Assembly: GCF_026151205.1 (NCBI RefSeq)
Contig: NC_087074.1
Coordinates: 8,909,726-8,969,725, forward strand
Reading direction: 5' to 3'
DNA: 60,000 nt
Source of the DNA: Bolinopsis microptera
Taxonomy: Eukaryota > Ctenophora > Tentaculata > Lobata > Bolinopsidae
This document shows, one piece after another, positions 9,796-21,399 of this stretch (position 1 is the first letter of the stretch; each line of letters starts with the position of its first letter). The position numbers were made by a program, and so were the translations under genes. The notes under the pieces were generated by a model that saw only the letters and a program-made list of their open reading frames with translations, was not told the DNA's origin and did no database searches.

Positions 9796-11500
9796 TACGT
9801 TAAATTTAATATTTTATTTGGTTATTTTCATTTCTAGATAAGTCATGATTTGATGATTTGTAAGTTTTCAGATTTTTAGGAAAGAAAATTTTTTTTTTTA
9901 GGAAAGAAAAATTTTTTATTTACCACAAAACAATCAATACATAATGTTATATTCATAAATAAATTCAAATTTCAATTTCAAACACATATACAGTACGCCG
10001 CGCACACAGCCACAATTTTCAATTGTTCAGAAATTCGTAGGTCAGCTGTAGGCGCCGCGCACAGGATCTATTTAATTGTTATCTTACAATTACATGTCGC
10101 ATTTCTTAATTACTAGAGCCAAAATTTCAGAAGCAAAATAATTTAAAACATATTTCTGTCGTTCCCGCAGTACAGGCCGTGAGCACTGCGATCTAATTAA
10201 TAGATCGCAAAATATTAGTGGAGAAATTCCAAAAACCGCGCGCTCGTTATTTGTGATTAAATTGAGTGCTATTATATGCGCGCCTCTGTGAACAGCAGTA
10301 CCGCTCAAGCATGAAGTACTAAGCGGTACGCAGTTCTGCGTGAGGCGTAGACATTGTAGCACACGTTTCATTCAACTAATCAATTATGTGACATGTAATT
10401 ATATTAAAGCAAAAAGAATATTAATTTTAGTAATGATTGACGTAAACATATGTGTTTAAATAACATTTATAATCTAGCGAGTTACCAATAATATAATACT
10501 ATTTGTTTGTATTATTGATTATATATGTTTACACTAGCCTATATTATGATGGAGATATACATTATATAATTGCTCCAATATTCAACACTGCTAAACAACA
10601 AATACCTACTCGCCCATCGATGAAGCAGTCGCCAAAACAAAGCTCAAAGTTAATATACCTTCGTACTTCGTTTTGGAAACTGTAGAATGCCAGTAAATAA
10701 TTAGTGTTTCAATCGTGTATTCGATGGGCAAGCACTCGCCACTCGAGGCCGAGACAAACGGCACCGGCTCCGCCCTGCAACCTTGACGGATGTTACTCGT
10801 CTAAATTTCTTCGAAGTAGCGCGCGCCGCTTTCTTCTCGAAATGTTGGCCCGATGGCAAGAGCTACGAAGTAGCGCGCGCCGGGTCAGATCATTAACAAT
10901 GGTCAACCTGCAACCATGAAGTAATGTAAGCAGTAAGGCGGGGCGGTGGTGTGCGCCGTTTATACGGCCCACAGCACGAGACATTTTGAGCTCCAAGACT
11001 TAAGACTATAAAAGTCCCGAGTTAAACGTAGCGACTTACCATCGTCAGCCGTCAAAAATTTAGAATTTGTATGTTATAAACTCTACATCTGATATCAGTA
11101 TAACATGTAATTTAGTTTGTTATTGGCTAAATTTTTAACTCGATTAAGCGATGCAGACGGATGAACTAGGCTCCTCCTCCGTCAAAAACACAATGAGAGG
11201 GGATTGTGGAAGGACGTACAAACACTATTCGTTAACTCGTACCCCGGGTACCCCCTAGAACTATATGTCCCATCAGAGAGAGCCCATCACCCGTCAGATC
11301 GAAAACAGTGTTTTAATTTTGATATATGCTGTACCAATTACAATAAATGGTAAGTCAAGGCTGACGTTGGTAGCAAATAATAAAGTGACACGTTACAACA
11401 AAATAACCACTACACACTACACACTATAACTATTGTACACAGTACACAGTATAACTAAAATATAAAATATAAACAAGTTACAAGAGACAAAAGAGTTTAC
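9796..11500. other. Non-coding stretch
   Basis: Apart from repeat copy B, nothing coding is supported. A 93-codon minus-strand open frame at 10090-10371 has no recognisable domain. Sequence composition alternates between AT-rich DNA and GCGC-rich patches. Confidence 0.45.
10785..10903 (+). repeat. Dispersed ~117-bp repeat, copy B
   Basis: Second copy of the 9680-9795 repeat in the same orientation about 1.1 kb away. Short open frames on both strands here (10704-10919 and 10793-10996) come from the repeat and are not supported as genes. Confidence 0.75.
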
Positions 11501-11690
11501 AGAAGAGTTTTACATCGGCTCAGCACCGCCAGGACATTGGCTATACACGTGGGTCAATTAGTTTGATTTGGTATGGTTCGACCGGGAAAGTGGTCGAAAT
11601 TAGTGCTCTTAATGAGTCATCACTGTCGTCTGAATATTAGAGCGGGAACTTCCCAAGTTTCGGCCGACAACGCGCGCGCACAGCATCGGC
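11501..11690 (+). repeat. 190-bp dispersed repeat, copy 1
   Basis: Reads the same as 24247-24436 from AGAAGAGTTTTACATCGGCT to GCACAGCATCGGC. It contains a perfect hairpin: TTCGACC, an 8-nt loop, GGTCGAA. Flanks differ on both sides, so the copies are separate insertions or fragments of one larger family. Function unknown. Confidence 0.85.
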
Positions 11691-11877
11691 TCTTTCTAAA
11701 TCGTTCGCCCAAACCGTAATAACAATTTCAACTTTTGCGCGTCTCCTAAATGCGCGTTAGTTATCTGTGATAATTTAGCACCGGCGAACCACATGGTCTG
11801 CCTACTAGCAAAGTTCACTCAAAACGTTCCGCGCCCGCGGATAAGTCAATATTTGTGGTTTTCAGCAGAAGGACTTT

Positions 11878-14184
11878 CGACAAAACTGTACCATAATATG
11901 AATCGGTCGAAAATATAGTGTTTTAGTGAATAACTTAGAATATAATTTCGATTTTCTCAAGATCTGACCAATAGATTTTCTTTAAACTTTTTAGATCGTT
12001 ACATGGTAACACTCCGGACAATGTGTACGAGTTTGGGAGAATTTCTATGTGCCATACTTGAGATATGACTTCAAACACAAGAAAATATCTCCAAATTGGC
12101 GGTTTCTAACGGAACAAAGGCATATATTTCGAAATCTAACTAATAGATTTTCTTTAAACTTTCCAGATAGTTACATGGCTATAATTAGACAAATAATCCG
12201 TGCAAGTTTGGGCGAATTTCTATGTGCCAAACTTGTAGCCCTTGACTATTGCATGAGACAAGCCTTAAGCAAGCACCCTGAAATAGGATTTACCATTAAG
12301 CCTTATAGGAGTAGGAGAGTTAAGGCGGAGAAGATATCAGACACTGGTTTTGCAGATGACATTGCTCTGATAGCAGATACTGTAAAGGAGGCAGAGACGC
12401 TGATGCTAGAGGTAGAAAGGGTTGCTGCTACAGTGGGACTTAGAATGAATGAATGGAAAACCAAATTCATTACTCAGAACATCGAGAACCCTGATACCAT
12501 CAAGTCCCTGGGTAACAGTACAATAGAGCATGTGGAAGACTTCACTTATCTGGGTTCTAGAATCAGAGACAGTGAGAGTGATATCAGGGTTAGGAAAGGA
12601 AGAGCATGGGGAGCATGCCACACACTCAAAAAGCTTTGGAATTCTAAGCTTAGAAAGTCTATCAAGATCAGAGTGTTTACAGCACTAGTGGAGTCGGTGC
12701 TACTGTACGGTTCCGAGACTTGGACAATGACGAAAAGGCTAGAGAAGATGGTTGATGGTTGCTATACGCGAATGTTAAGAATGGCCCTTAACATCAACCA
12801 ATATCGAGACCATGTCAGCAACCACAGCCTGTACGGTGATCTTCCCAAAGTCAGCTCCAAGATAACCCAACGAAGGCTCAGACTTGCAGGTCATGCTCAC
12901 CGACATCCGGAGCTGACACTGAACAAACTGATCCTCTGGAAGCCGAGTCATGGGCATACTAACAGGGGGCGACCTCATTTAACACTACTAGATAACCTAA
13001 AAGCAGATACTGGGCTGAAGTCAGTAGATGAGATAGCTAGACTGATGGAGGACAGAAAGCTGTGGAGAACTGTTGTCAATGGATCTCGGGAATACCACCC
13101 GCCTTAAGTCAAGTAACACAGGCATATTTCGAGATCTAACCAATAGATTTTCTTTAAACTTTCCAGATAGTTACATGGCTATAAGACAGATAATCCGTGC
13201 AAGTTTGGGCGTATTATTATGTGCCAAACTTGATATATGACTTCAAACACGACAAAACTGTACCATAATATGGATTGGTCGAAAATCGAGTGTTTTAGTG
13301 AATAACTTAGAATATATTTTCAATTTACTCAAGATTTGACCAATAGATTTTCTTAAAACTTTCCAGATAGTTACAAGGCTATAAGAAATACGCCAAAACT
13401 TGCACGGATTATCTGTCTTATAGCCATGTAACTATCTGGAAAGTCTAAAGAAAATCTATCAGTTAGATCTTGAGAAAATCGAAAATATATTCTAAGTTAT
13501 TCACTAAAACACTCGATTTTCGACCAATCCATATTATGGTACAGTTTTGTCGCGTTTGAAGTCATATCTTAAGTTTGGCACATAGAAATACGCCAAAACT
13601 TGCACGGATTATCTGTCTTATAGCCATGTAACTATCTGGAAAGTTTAAAGAAAATCTATCTGTTAGATCTTGAAATATATGCCCATGTGTTCCCTTAGAA
13701 ACCGCCAATTTGGAGATGTTTTCTTGTGTTTAAAGTCATATCTCAAGTTTGGCACATAGAAATTCTTCCAAACTCGTACACATTATCCGTCATATAACAT
13801 GTAATTATCTGGAAAGTTTTAAGAAAATCTATCAGTCAGATCTTGAAATATATTCCTGTGTTCCGCCAAAACCGCCAATTTGGAGATATTTTCTTGTGTT
13901 TGAAGTCATATCATAAGGTTAGCACATAGAAATTCTCCAAAACTCTCACACATTATCCGCCATATAACCATGAAACTATCTTAAAAGTTTAAAGAAAATC
14001 TATCAGTTAGATCTTGAGAAAATCGAATATATATTTTAAGTTATTCACTAAAACACTCGATTTTCGACCAATATATATTATGGTACAGTTTTGTCGTGTT
14101 TGAAGTTGCATATATCAAGTTTGGCAGATAGAAATTCGCCCAAACTCGCACGGATTATGAGTATTATATGTCTTATAGCCATGT
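11878..14184. repeat. 2.3-kb fold-back repeat region
   Basis: The left part (to about 13386) and right part (from about 13417) are inverted copies around a ~31-bp centre. Each arm repeats a set of modules: ACTGTACCATAATAT, GTGTTTTAGTGAATAACTTA, AATAGATTTTCTTTAAACTT, CAGATAGTTACATGGCTATA and GACTTCAAACAC. The modules recur several times per arm with divergence, so this is an old tandem-plus-inverted array. No transposase was found. A LINE reverse transcriptase fragment interrupts the left arm at 12236-13107. Confidence 0.75.
12236..13107 (+). pseudogene. LINE reverse transcriptase C-terminal fragment
   Basis: The frame begins just before the catalytic FADD (FADDIALIAD) and runs through the thumb region (TYLGS, LLYGSETWT, RLAGHAHRHPE) to a stop. 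The N-terminal two-thirds of RT and any endonuclease are missing. The LYGSETWT and RLAGH blocks are common in RTE/CFDP2-like retroelement proteins, so this is a different family from the CR1-like LINEs elsewhere in the window. The upstream part of the open frame (12049-12235) is translated fold-back repeat, not RT. It sits between GTGCCAAACTTG and CACAGGCATAT, which flank other module junctions in the array. Confidence 0.85.
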
Positions 14185-15899
14185 GTAAACGCCGCCGCCG
14201 ACTGGTTTAGCCACGGCGGACAAGCCTGGTGGTTGTGAAAAACAGTTTCATGGTTCTAACCTCTACTGGTGATGACCAAGAGATCATGTAGTTCCTAAAT
14301 CCTGGGTTTCTTAAAACCACCGGATGATTTGCAGCTCTCAAGAGTCGTGCCTCAAAGTCTGAATCAAGTGTTTCGGTCAGATGATGTGACCAGGGACAAT
14401 CTGCGTCCATTAGATAAAGTAATAGCTGATACGCCGTAATCTTTGCTGAAATTTATGATTACAATTAATTCACTTATTATATTATCATAAAGAATAAATA
14501 AATTTTAATTTAGAGTTCAATTGGTGTAGTAATGTACAAACAATCACACATTTACATTAATTCTAATTATCAACAAATAAAAATGATGAGATGAATTCGT
14601 CTCCCGAGTTCCACAGAAATCAATTACTATATCCAATAGCTACATTGCTGCTACAAAGGTTATGACTTACCTTCAGCGTTGATGTATTGTTCACCCACAA
14701 TCTCCTTGTCTGAGATAATTTTTAGATTTACCCACACTCAATAGCAACAATATAGCAGTAATTGTACACAGAACAATATCCAATTTTAATAGAAGGTTTC
14801 CACACACAATAAGAATAATACGAAAATCAGAACTCAAAAGGAGTTAGTCCTGTTTAATGCAACGGGATATCATAAACATCAAACTTGTCGCATAAATATT
14901 ACATACCTATGTCATCCGACTTAAAGTGATTCTTGATAGCTTTCTCCCATGCTTGTTTGATGTGGAAATCACAGTAAAAATGTTTAGTTCCTGGAAAAAC
15001 CTCTTGAATGGCATTAATTTCGGCCCTGTGGGGTTAAAGTATTAATCTATACAATATTTTACACTTGACGAAATACCTTGGCTACGGCATAGATACACAA
15101 AAAATTTACCAATAAGTGCCATTATTATTATCATGTTCATACGTGTCGATATCTGTCATGCTGTAAGTAGGCGAAAGATCAGGATTCCAACGCTTCACCA
15201 CATACAAGGCTTCTGCTACTGTGTCGCCGTCAAGCTTGGAAGTAAGGAAAACCGCTACTACCAATAGAAGTTGAACATTCTTAACTGTGATTACTATTAG
15301 TAATTTACTAATTATAAATAACATCTTAAGTAATATTTCGAGGTTTTCAGTAATTCAAGGTTTTGGGTAAGCTTATGATGGGTCAGTACTTTTTCGAGTA
15401 TTTATGGTAAGTTGATGGTAAATTGTAGTAATTGGGGCTGCGGGTATATGTTTATGTACCTGGTATCCGTGAGGTGTGAATACCATGAGCATTTTATACT
15501 TGTTTGTTTTATGTGTTGAATCGAGAAACAAGTAGTCGCCATGGTCTTTTAGGATGGACTTCATTGCCTCGTTCTGGTATACGAGCATGAACTTCGTATT
15601 TGTCTTCACTTCCTGCAACGTAGTTAATTTAGGACACCATCTTGCAATACACCCTCACTATCAACATGCTGTGCGGTGGACAGAAAATGTATTAACAGAG
15701 TGTTAACAATAATTCATTGGAGAGAGTTAAGGCATATCTACCTACAGCGAATAACTTCCTGGTATTTACTTCATCCAAAGATTAAGTAAAAATTTACCAT
15801 ATCTGGCTCGTAGATAAACTCAACAGAATCACCGCTGCTCCTGAACTTTTCCACCAAATCGTCAAGTCGGTCGACTTCTAGCCCCGTCGAAGCACAACA

Positions 15900-15907
15900 A
15901 TTCCGGA
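15900..15907 (+). repeat. Target-site duplication ATTCCGGA, left copy
   Basis: Matches 18548-18555. With one copy and the element removed, the surrounding coding exon reads through without a stop (…SDIRN joined to CCAST). Confidence 0.9.
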
Positions 15908-18547
15908 GGCACTATCCGTCGCGGAGTCGAGTCCGCGGCGGAGCCGCCGGACTTCGAGCGGACTCCGGCGGAGCCGCCGGACTCCGAGCGGACTCCGGCG
16001 GTGCTCCGCCAAAATGTATTTACAGTGGACTCGAGTACATTTTGGCGGACTCCGAGCGGAGCCGAGCGGACTCCGAGCGGACTTTAAAGTCCGCCGCGGA
16101 CTCCGAGCGGCTCCGCGGCGGCTCGGTGGAGTGTCCGCCGCGGACTAAGCCACTAAGCGGACTCCGGTCCGCCGCGGACTCCGGCGGAGTGCTTGGCGGA
16201 CTCCGCCGGACCTCTCCGCCAGACTTGAATCCGGCGGAGTCCGGCGGAGCTTGGCGGACTCCGCCAGCTCGGCGGACTCCGCTCGGAGTCCGCCGGACTC
16301 CAACAGAGTCCACTGACTTCCGACCTCCGTCTTCCGACCCTCGGCTAAATTTGTCACGTGACATACAACATAGCATTTTGCAATATTGTGGTCAGATGAA
16401 AAGGTCGCTAGTGATAAACCTTAACCATTACCCTCACAATGTCAATAGTGTACAACTCTAGTCCTAACTTTGACCCTATAATGTATAAACGTTGACCCTA
16501 ACCCTCCACCAAACCGTCCGCAGCGAAATATCAATGTCATTGACTGGTCACGTGACCAAAACAATTTTTGTCATATTATCTCATATGGGGAAGCGTTTTT
16601 AGTTTTACCCTACACGTTGCATGTGGCGTCATTCGGCCGGATCCCAGCAAGCAAAAATACGTCGACCATCACAGGACGACGCCAGCAAGCACTCTCTACG
16701 CTATTCGAGCTCCGATCGTCCTGTGACGAAGTAAGGACGAAGCCTGAGGTCCTCAGGTAACATCGACCACCGATTGAAAATTCAAAGATTTTTTGACATA
16801 AAGGTCAAATGTAAAACTAAAATCTTGATGCTGATTGATTGACGACGTCAATTTTTGAGCACAGCGCGAGCGCATGCGGAAAAGGACTGCGTAGCTAGTC
16901 CATAGTCAAGATGTTGATAAATATTTGGCTTGTGGCGCGATGTGTTGCTCTAACTATAGCCCTCTCGCTTGCAGTAGCGCGCGACCGCCGGAAATGACTT
17001 GTGGAACAAGCGCGCCCGCAGCGGCGCGAAAGCACCTGGTTAGCTAAATGAACGCGATGTGCCTTGCATTGTAGGATGAAATCCTATTAGCTGACGCCAC
17101 TCGCAGCTGTGATGTTCGCTGTACGTCAGCGATCGAAATTTATACGCGTATCACCCGCGCCACTCAATTTTTTTCGTTGCTCGTCGCACGTCGACGCCCT
17201 CATTAAATTTTTGGAGAAAATCGCTCGCCAAAATTTGTTGGACCAGGACGATGTCCTAGCCTGGCAGCTCATTGCGCGGCGCGTCGCAACGAGCTTCGTT
17301 GTTCGTCGACGTGCGACGAGCAACGAAAAAAATTGTGTGGCGCGTCGAGTGGCACATCTTAACGGGGGATACGCGTATAAATTTCGATCGCTGACGTACA
17401 GCGAGCAGCACAGCTGCGAATGGCGTCAGCTAGTAGGATTTCATCCTACAAGGCACATCGCGTTTACCTAGCTAGCTAACCAGGTCATTTCCGCCTCCGG
17501 CGGTCGCGCGCTACTGCAAGCGAGAGGGCTATAGTTAGAGCAACACATCGCGCCACAAGCCAAATATTTATCAACATCTTGACTAGCTACGCGGTCCTTT
17601 TCCGCAATATGCGCTCGCGCTGTGCTCAAAAATTGACGTCGTCAATCAATCAACATCAAGATTTTAGTTTTACATTTGACCTTTATGTCAAAAAATCTTT
17701 GAATTTTCAATCGGTGGTCGATGTTACCTGAGGACCTCAGGCTTCGTCCTTACTTCGTCACAGGACGATCGGAGCTCGAAGAGCGTAGAGAGTGCTGGCT
17801 GGCGTCGTCCTGTGATGGTCGACGTATTTTTGCTTGCTAAAAACGCTTCCCCAGGCCATATGAGATAATATGACAAAAATTGTTTTGGTCACGTGACCAG
17901 TCAATGACATTGATATTTCGCTGCGGACGGTTTGGTGGAGGGTTAGGGTCAACGTTTATACATTATAGGGTCAAAGTTAGGACTAGAGTTGTACACTATT
18001 GACATTGTGAGGGTAATGGTTAAGGTTTATCACTAGCGACCTTTTCATCTGACCACAATATTGCAAAATGCTATGTTGTATGTCACGTGACAAATTTAGC
18101 CGAGGGTCGGAAGACGGAGGTCGGAAGTCAGTGGACTCTGTTGGAGTCCGGCGGACTCCGAGCGGAGTCCGCCGAGCTGGCGGAGTCCGCCAAGCTCCGC
18201 CGGACTCCGCCGGATTCAAGTCTGGCGGAGAGGTCCGGCGGAGTCCGCCAAGCACTCCGCCGGAGTCCGCGGCGGACCGGAGTCCGCTTAGTGGCTTAGT
18301 CCGCGGCGGACACTCCACCGAGCCGCCGCGGAGCCGCTCGGAGTCCGCGGCGGACTTTAAAGTCCGCTCGGAGTCCGCTCGGCTCCGCTCGGAGTCCGCC
18401 AAAATGTACTCGAGTCCACTGTAAATACATTTTGGCGGAGCACCGCCGGAGTCCGCTCGGAGTCCGGCGGCTCCGCCGGAGTCCGCTCGGAGTCCGGCCG
18501 GAGTCCGGCGGCTCCGCCGCGGACTCGACTCCGCGACGGATAGTGCC
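15908..18547. mobile_element. 2,640-bp near-palindromic fold-back element
   Basis: Arms at 15908-17196 and 17304-18547 are near-identical inverted copies around a 107-bp centre. The termini are GGCACTATCCGTCGCGG and its complement. The flanking bases ATTCCGGA (15900-15907 and 18548-18555) form an 8-bp target duplication, as made by hAT, P or Merlin-type transposases. The outer ~430 bp of each arm are built from degenerate GGACTCCG/CGGAGTCC words at very high GC. The inner part is ordinary sequence with CACGTGAC and a GCGC-rich core. Open frames inside are mirror translations of the GC-rich words, not genes. No transposase is present, so it is non-autonomous. Confidence 0.9.
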
Positions 18548-18555
18548 ATTCCGGA
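18548..18555 (+). repeat. Target-site duplication ATTCCGGA, right copy
   Basis: Right partner of 15900-15907, directly abutting the terminal …GGATAGTGCC. Confidence 0.9.
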
Positions 18556-20133
18556 TATCAGAGACAGTGGGAAACCACATTCTATTATCGAGATGTATGG
18601 TGTATCCTTTCTGTTCTAAAATTAAATTCGTATTGTGAGTTTAAGTAGTGTAATAAGCATTTACTATTGTCAAAATAAATTTTATTGTGCTACTGAGTAC
18701 AATGAAAAATCGATTTACGGTCGGTTGATTTAAAAGTGTAAATGTGAAACAAACCCCAGTTTTCTTATATAAATATTAAATTGGAACCAGAAACAGCACT
18801 CAGCAGATAATCACTTTTAATCTGATCTATTTTCACTGTATATATATTATAACTGTATTTGAATATATTACGTATGTACGTGAATTATACGAACCTAATA
18901 ACTTAGTCACTTCTTCCTCAAGAATTCCCCTTAACCTCCAAAGATTTTGGCATTTGTAACCATTATCCTTTATGATATTTACAACTTCCGGGTGAGGGCT
19001 TTGTAGATGACCACTGAATGTTATTAACCAAATTGAAATAAGTTACCAGGTTAATATCAGATGAAAACTGAATTAAAAAATCGAAGAAGATACTGACTAA
19101 AAAATCGAAGACGATAAAGTTAGTTCCATATTGAATTTAATTTGGGTAATTTACATACAGAATACAGTCTGCACGACAATTATTACTAAAACCTACCATG
19201 GCTCGTGCATACTATGAACAGGATAAACCTGTATCCCATAGATTTTTTCACTCGAGCTGAGAAGGTCCTCGTTATTTTCCTTCTTCAGGTTAGCTGGGCT
19301 GAGGTATGTATACAGGTCGTCCAACACTTCAAAAACGTACGCCTAGAAAATTAATCACATATTAAAAGAGGGTCTCGTGGTAATAAACATCTAGCAATAA
19401 CTGTGAGGTCTAGAAACTCTGGATGAAACGTGTTATTTAAGCATGTTTTTTTCTCAAATTTTCGGGAGATTTTACAAATCTGAATCAATAGTACGATGTG
19501 GTGTAGGGCTGCATCGCCATTCGCCTTGCTAGATAAAAGGGCACCTAAAGATAATTTAAGCACATACCCGAACCCATGCTTTGCAGCCCATCTTTATTGT
19601 CTTGTTAGGAAGATCAATTCCACGGCACATCTTGATTGTTGGGTTTTTGGAGATCCGATTTCCTGCTCGGCAGGTGAACCTAGTGATAATTTCGTCAATT
19701 AAATGTTAATTGTTAACTCTATAATATACCCAGAATTTGTATTTACTCTTTGAGCAAATAAAATGAAATGATTAAATGAGTTGAACAATATTTCAAAAGT
19801 CAAATTACAATGATAATGTCTGACCCAACAATTTATAAAGTCAAAAAGTATGATAACAGGAGAATAGGGATACAACTTTTTAGATTTGAATAAAATTGGA
19901 AACACCATAATAATGAACAAAACAATAAATATCTCTCTTAAGGAACTTGTTTATACATAATTCATAAAGCTTATTTTTGCACGTAATTTTGATGATATTT
20001 TCACGTGGGCTCTAGATGTGTTGTTATCTCAGAATCATACCTTTGTCTCTCTGTGATACGTAAGTATCGGTTTTTATATGACCACGCTATAGAATGCTCC
20101 TCTCTCCCCAAGATACTCTTCTTATAGGTTTTA

Positions 20134-21399
20134 GGTTCCGCTGATCTTATCTGAAAGCTTAACTTGAAGTGGTGCATCAAATTCAGGGAGGGAGGGAGGG
20201 AGGGAGGGAGGGAGGGAGGGAGGGAGGGAGGGAGGGAGGGAGGGAGGGAGGGAGGGAGGGAGGGAGGGAGGGAGGGAGGGAGGGAGGGAGGGAGGGAGGG
20301 AGGGAGGGAGGGAGGGAGTGAGGGTGGGAGGGAGGGAGGGAGGGAGGGAGGGAGGGAGGGAGGTTCCGCTGATCTTGTCTGAAAGCTTAACTTGAAGTGG
20401 TGCATCAAATTCAGGGAGGGAGGGAGGGAGGGAGGGAGGGAGGGAGGGAGGGAGGGAGGGAGGGAGGGAGGGAGGGAGGGAGGGAGGGAGGGAGGGAGGG
20501 AGGGAGGGAGGGAGGGAGGGAGGGAGGGAGGGAGGGAGGGAGGGAGGGAGGGAGTGAGGGTGGGAGGGAGGGAGGTTCCGCTGATCTTGTCTGAAAGCTT
20601 AACTTGAAGTGGTGCATCAAATTCAGGGAGGGAGGGAGGGAGGGAGGGAGGGAGGGAGGGAGGGAGGGAGGGAGGGAGGGAGGGAGGGAGGGAGGGAGGG
20701 AGGGAGGGAGGGAGGGAGGGAGGGAGGGAGGGAGGGAGGGAGGGAGGGAGGGAGGGAGGGAGGGAGGGAGGGAGGGAGGGAGGGAGGGAGGGAGGAAGGG
20801 AGGGAGGGAGGGAGGGAGGGAGGGAGGGAGGGAGGGAGGGAGGGAGGGAGGGAGGGAGGGAGGGAGGGAGGGAGGGAGGGAGGGAGGGAGTGAGGGTGGG
20901 AGGGAGGGAGGGAGGGAGGGAGGTTCCGCTGATCTTGTCTGAAAGCTTAACTTGAAGTGGTGCATCAAATTCAGGGAGGGAGGGAGGGAGGGAGGGAGGG
21001 AGGGAGGGAGGGAGGGAGGGAGGGAGGGAGTGAGGGTGGGAGGGAGGGAGGGAGGGAGGGAGGTTCCGCTGATCTTGTCTGAAAGCTTAACTTGAAGTGG
21101 TGCATCAAATTCAGGGAGGGAGGGAGGGAGGGAGGGAGGGAGGGAGGGAGGGAGGGAGGGAGGGAGGGAGGGAGGGAGGGAGGGAGGGAGGGAGGGAGGG
21201 AGGGAGGGAGGGAGGGAGGGAGGGAGGGAGGGAGGGAGGGAGGGAGGGAGGGAGGGAGGGAGGGAGGGAGGGAGGGAGGGAGGGAGGGAGGGAGGGAGGG
21301 AGGGAGGGAGGGAGGGAGGGAGGGAGGGAGGGAGGGGGGAGGGAGGGAGGGAGGGAGGGAGGGAGGGGGGAGGGGTGGAGGGAGGGAGGGAGGGAGGGA
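20134..21399 (+). repeat. Composite (GGGA)n / 52-bp higher-order repeat
   Basis: Five copies of a 52-bp unit (GGTTCCGCTGATCTTGTCTG … CATCAAATTCA) begin at 20134, 20362, 20574, 20922 and 21062. Each is followed by a pure (GGGA)n tract of about 88 to 296 bp. All but the last tract carry the same interruption GTGAGGGTG near the 3' end, so the duplicating unit was the tract plus the 52-mer. It lies in an intron of the MULE-domain gene. The long Gly/Arg/Glu and Pro/Ser/Leu open frames are simple-repeat translations. The plus strand is purine-rich and could form triplex or G-rich structures. Confidence 0.93.

Noticed and set aside
10090-10371. 93-codon minus-strand open frame as a gene
   Set aside because: No domain, no splice or promoter support, and it lies in repeat-rich DNA.
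11501-11690. Hammerhead ribozyme, as found in some Penelope-like terminal repeats
   Set aside because: A hairpin is present, but I could not place the CUGANGA and GAAA cores in the correct order on either strand.
16020-18580. Mirror-image open frames (118-188 codons) in the palindromic element
   Set aside because: The same peptides appear on both arms in opposite strands and come from GC-rich repeated words; no start context or domain.
20134-21399. Regularly spaced 52-bp units resembling a CRISPR array
   Set aside because: The intervening sequence is simple (GGGA)n rather than unique spacers, tract lengths vary widely, and the window is a eukaryotic genome.
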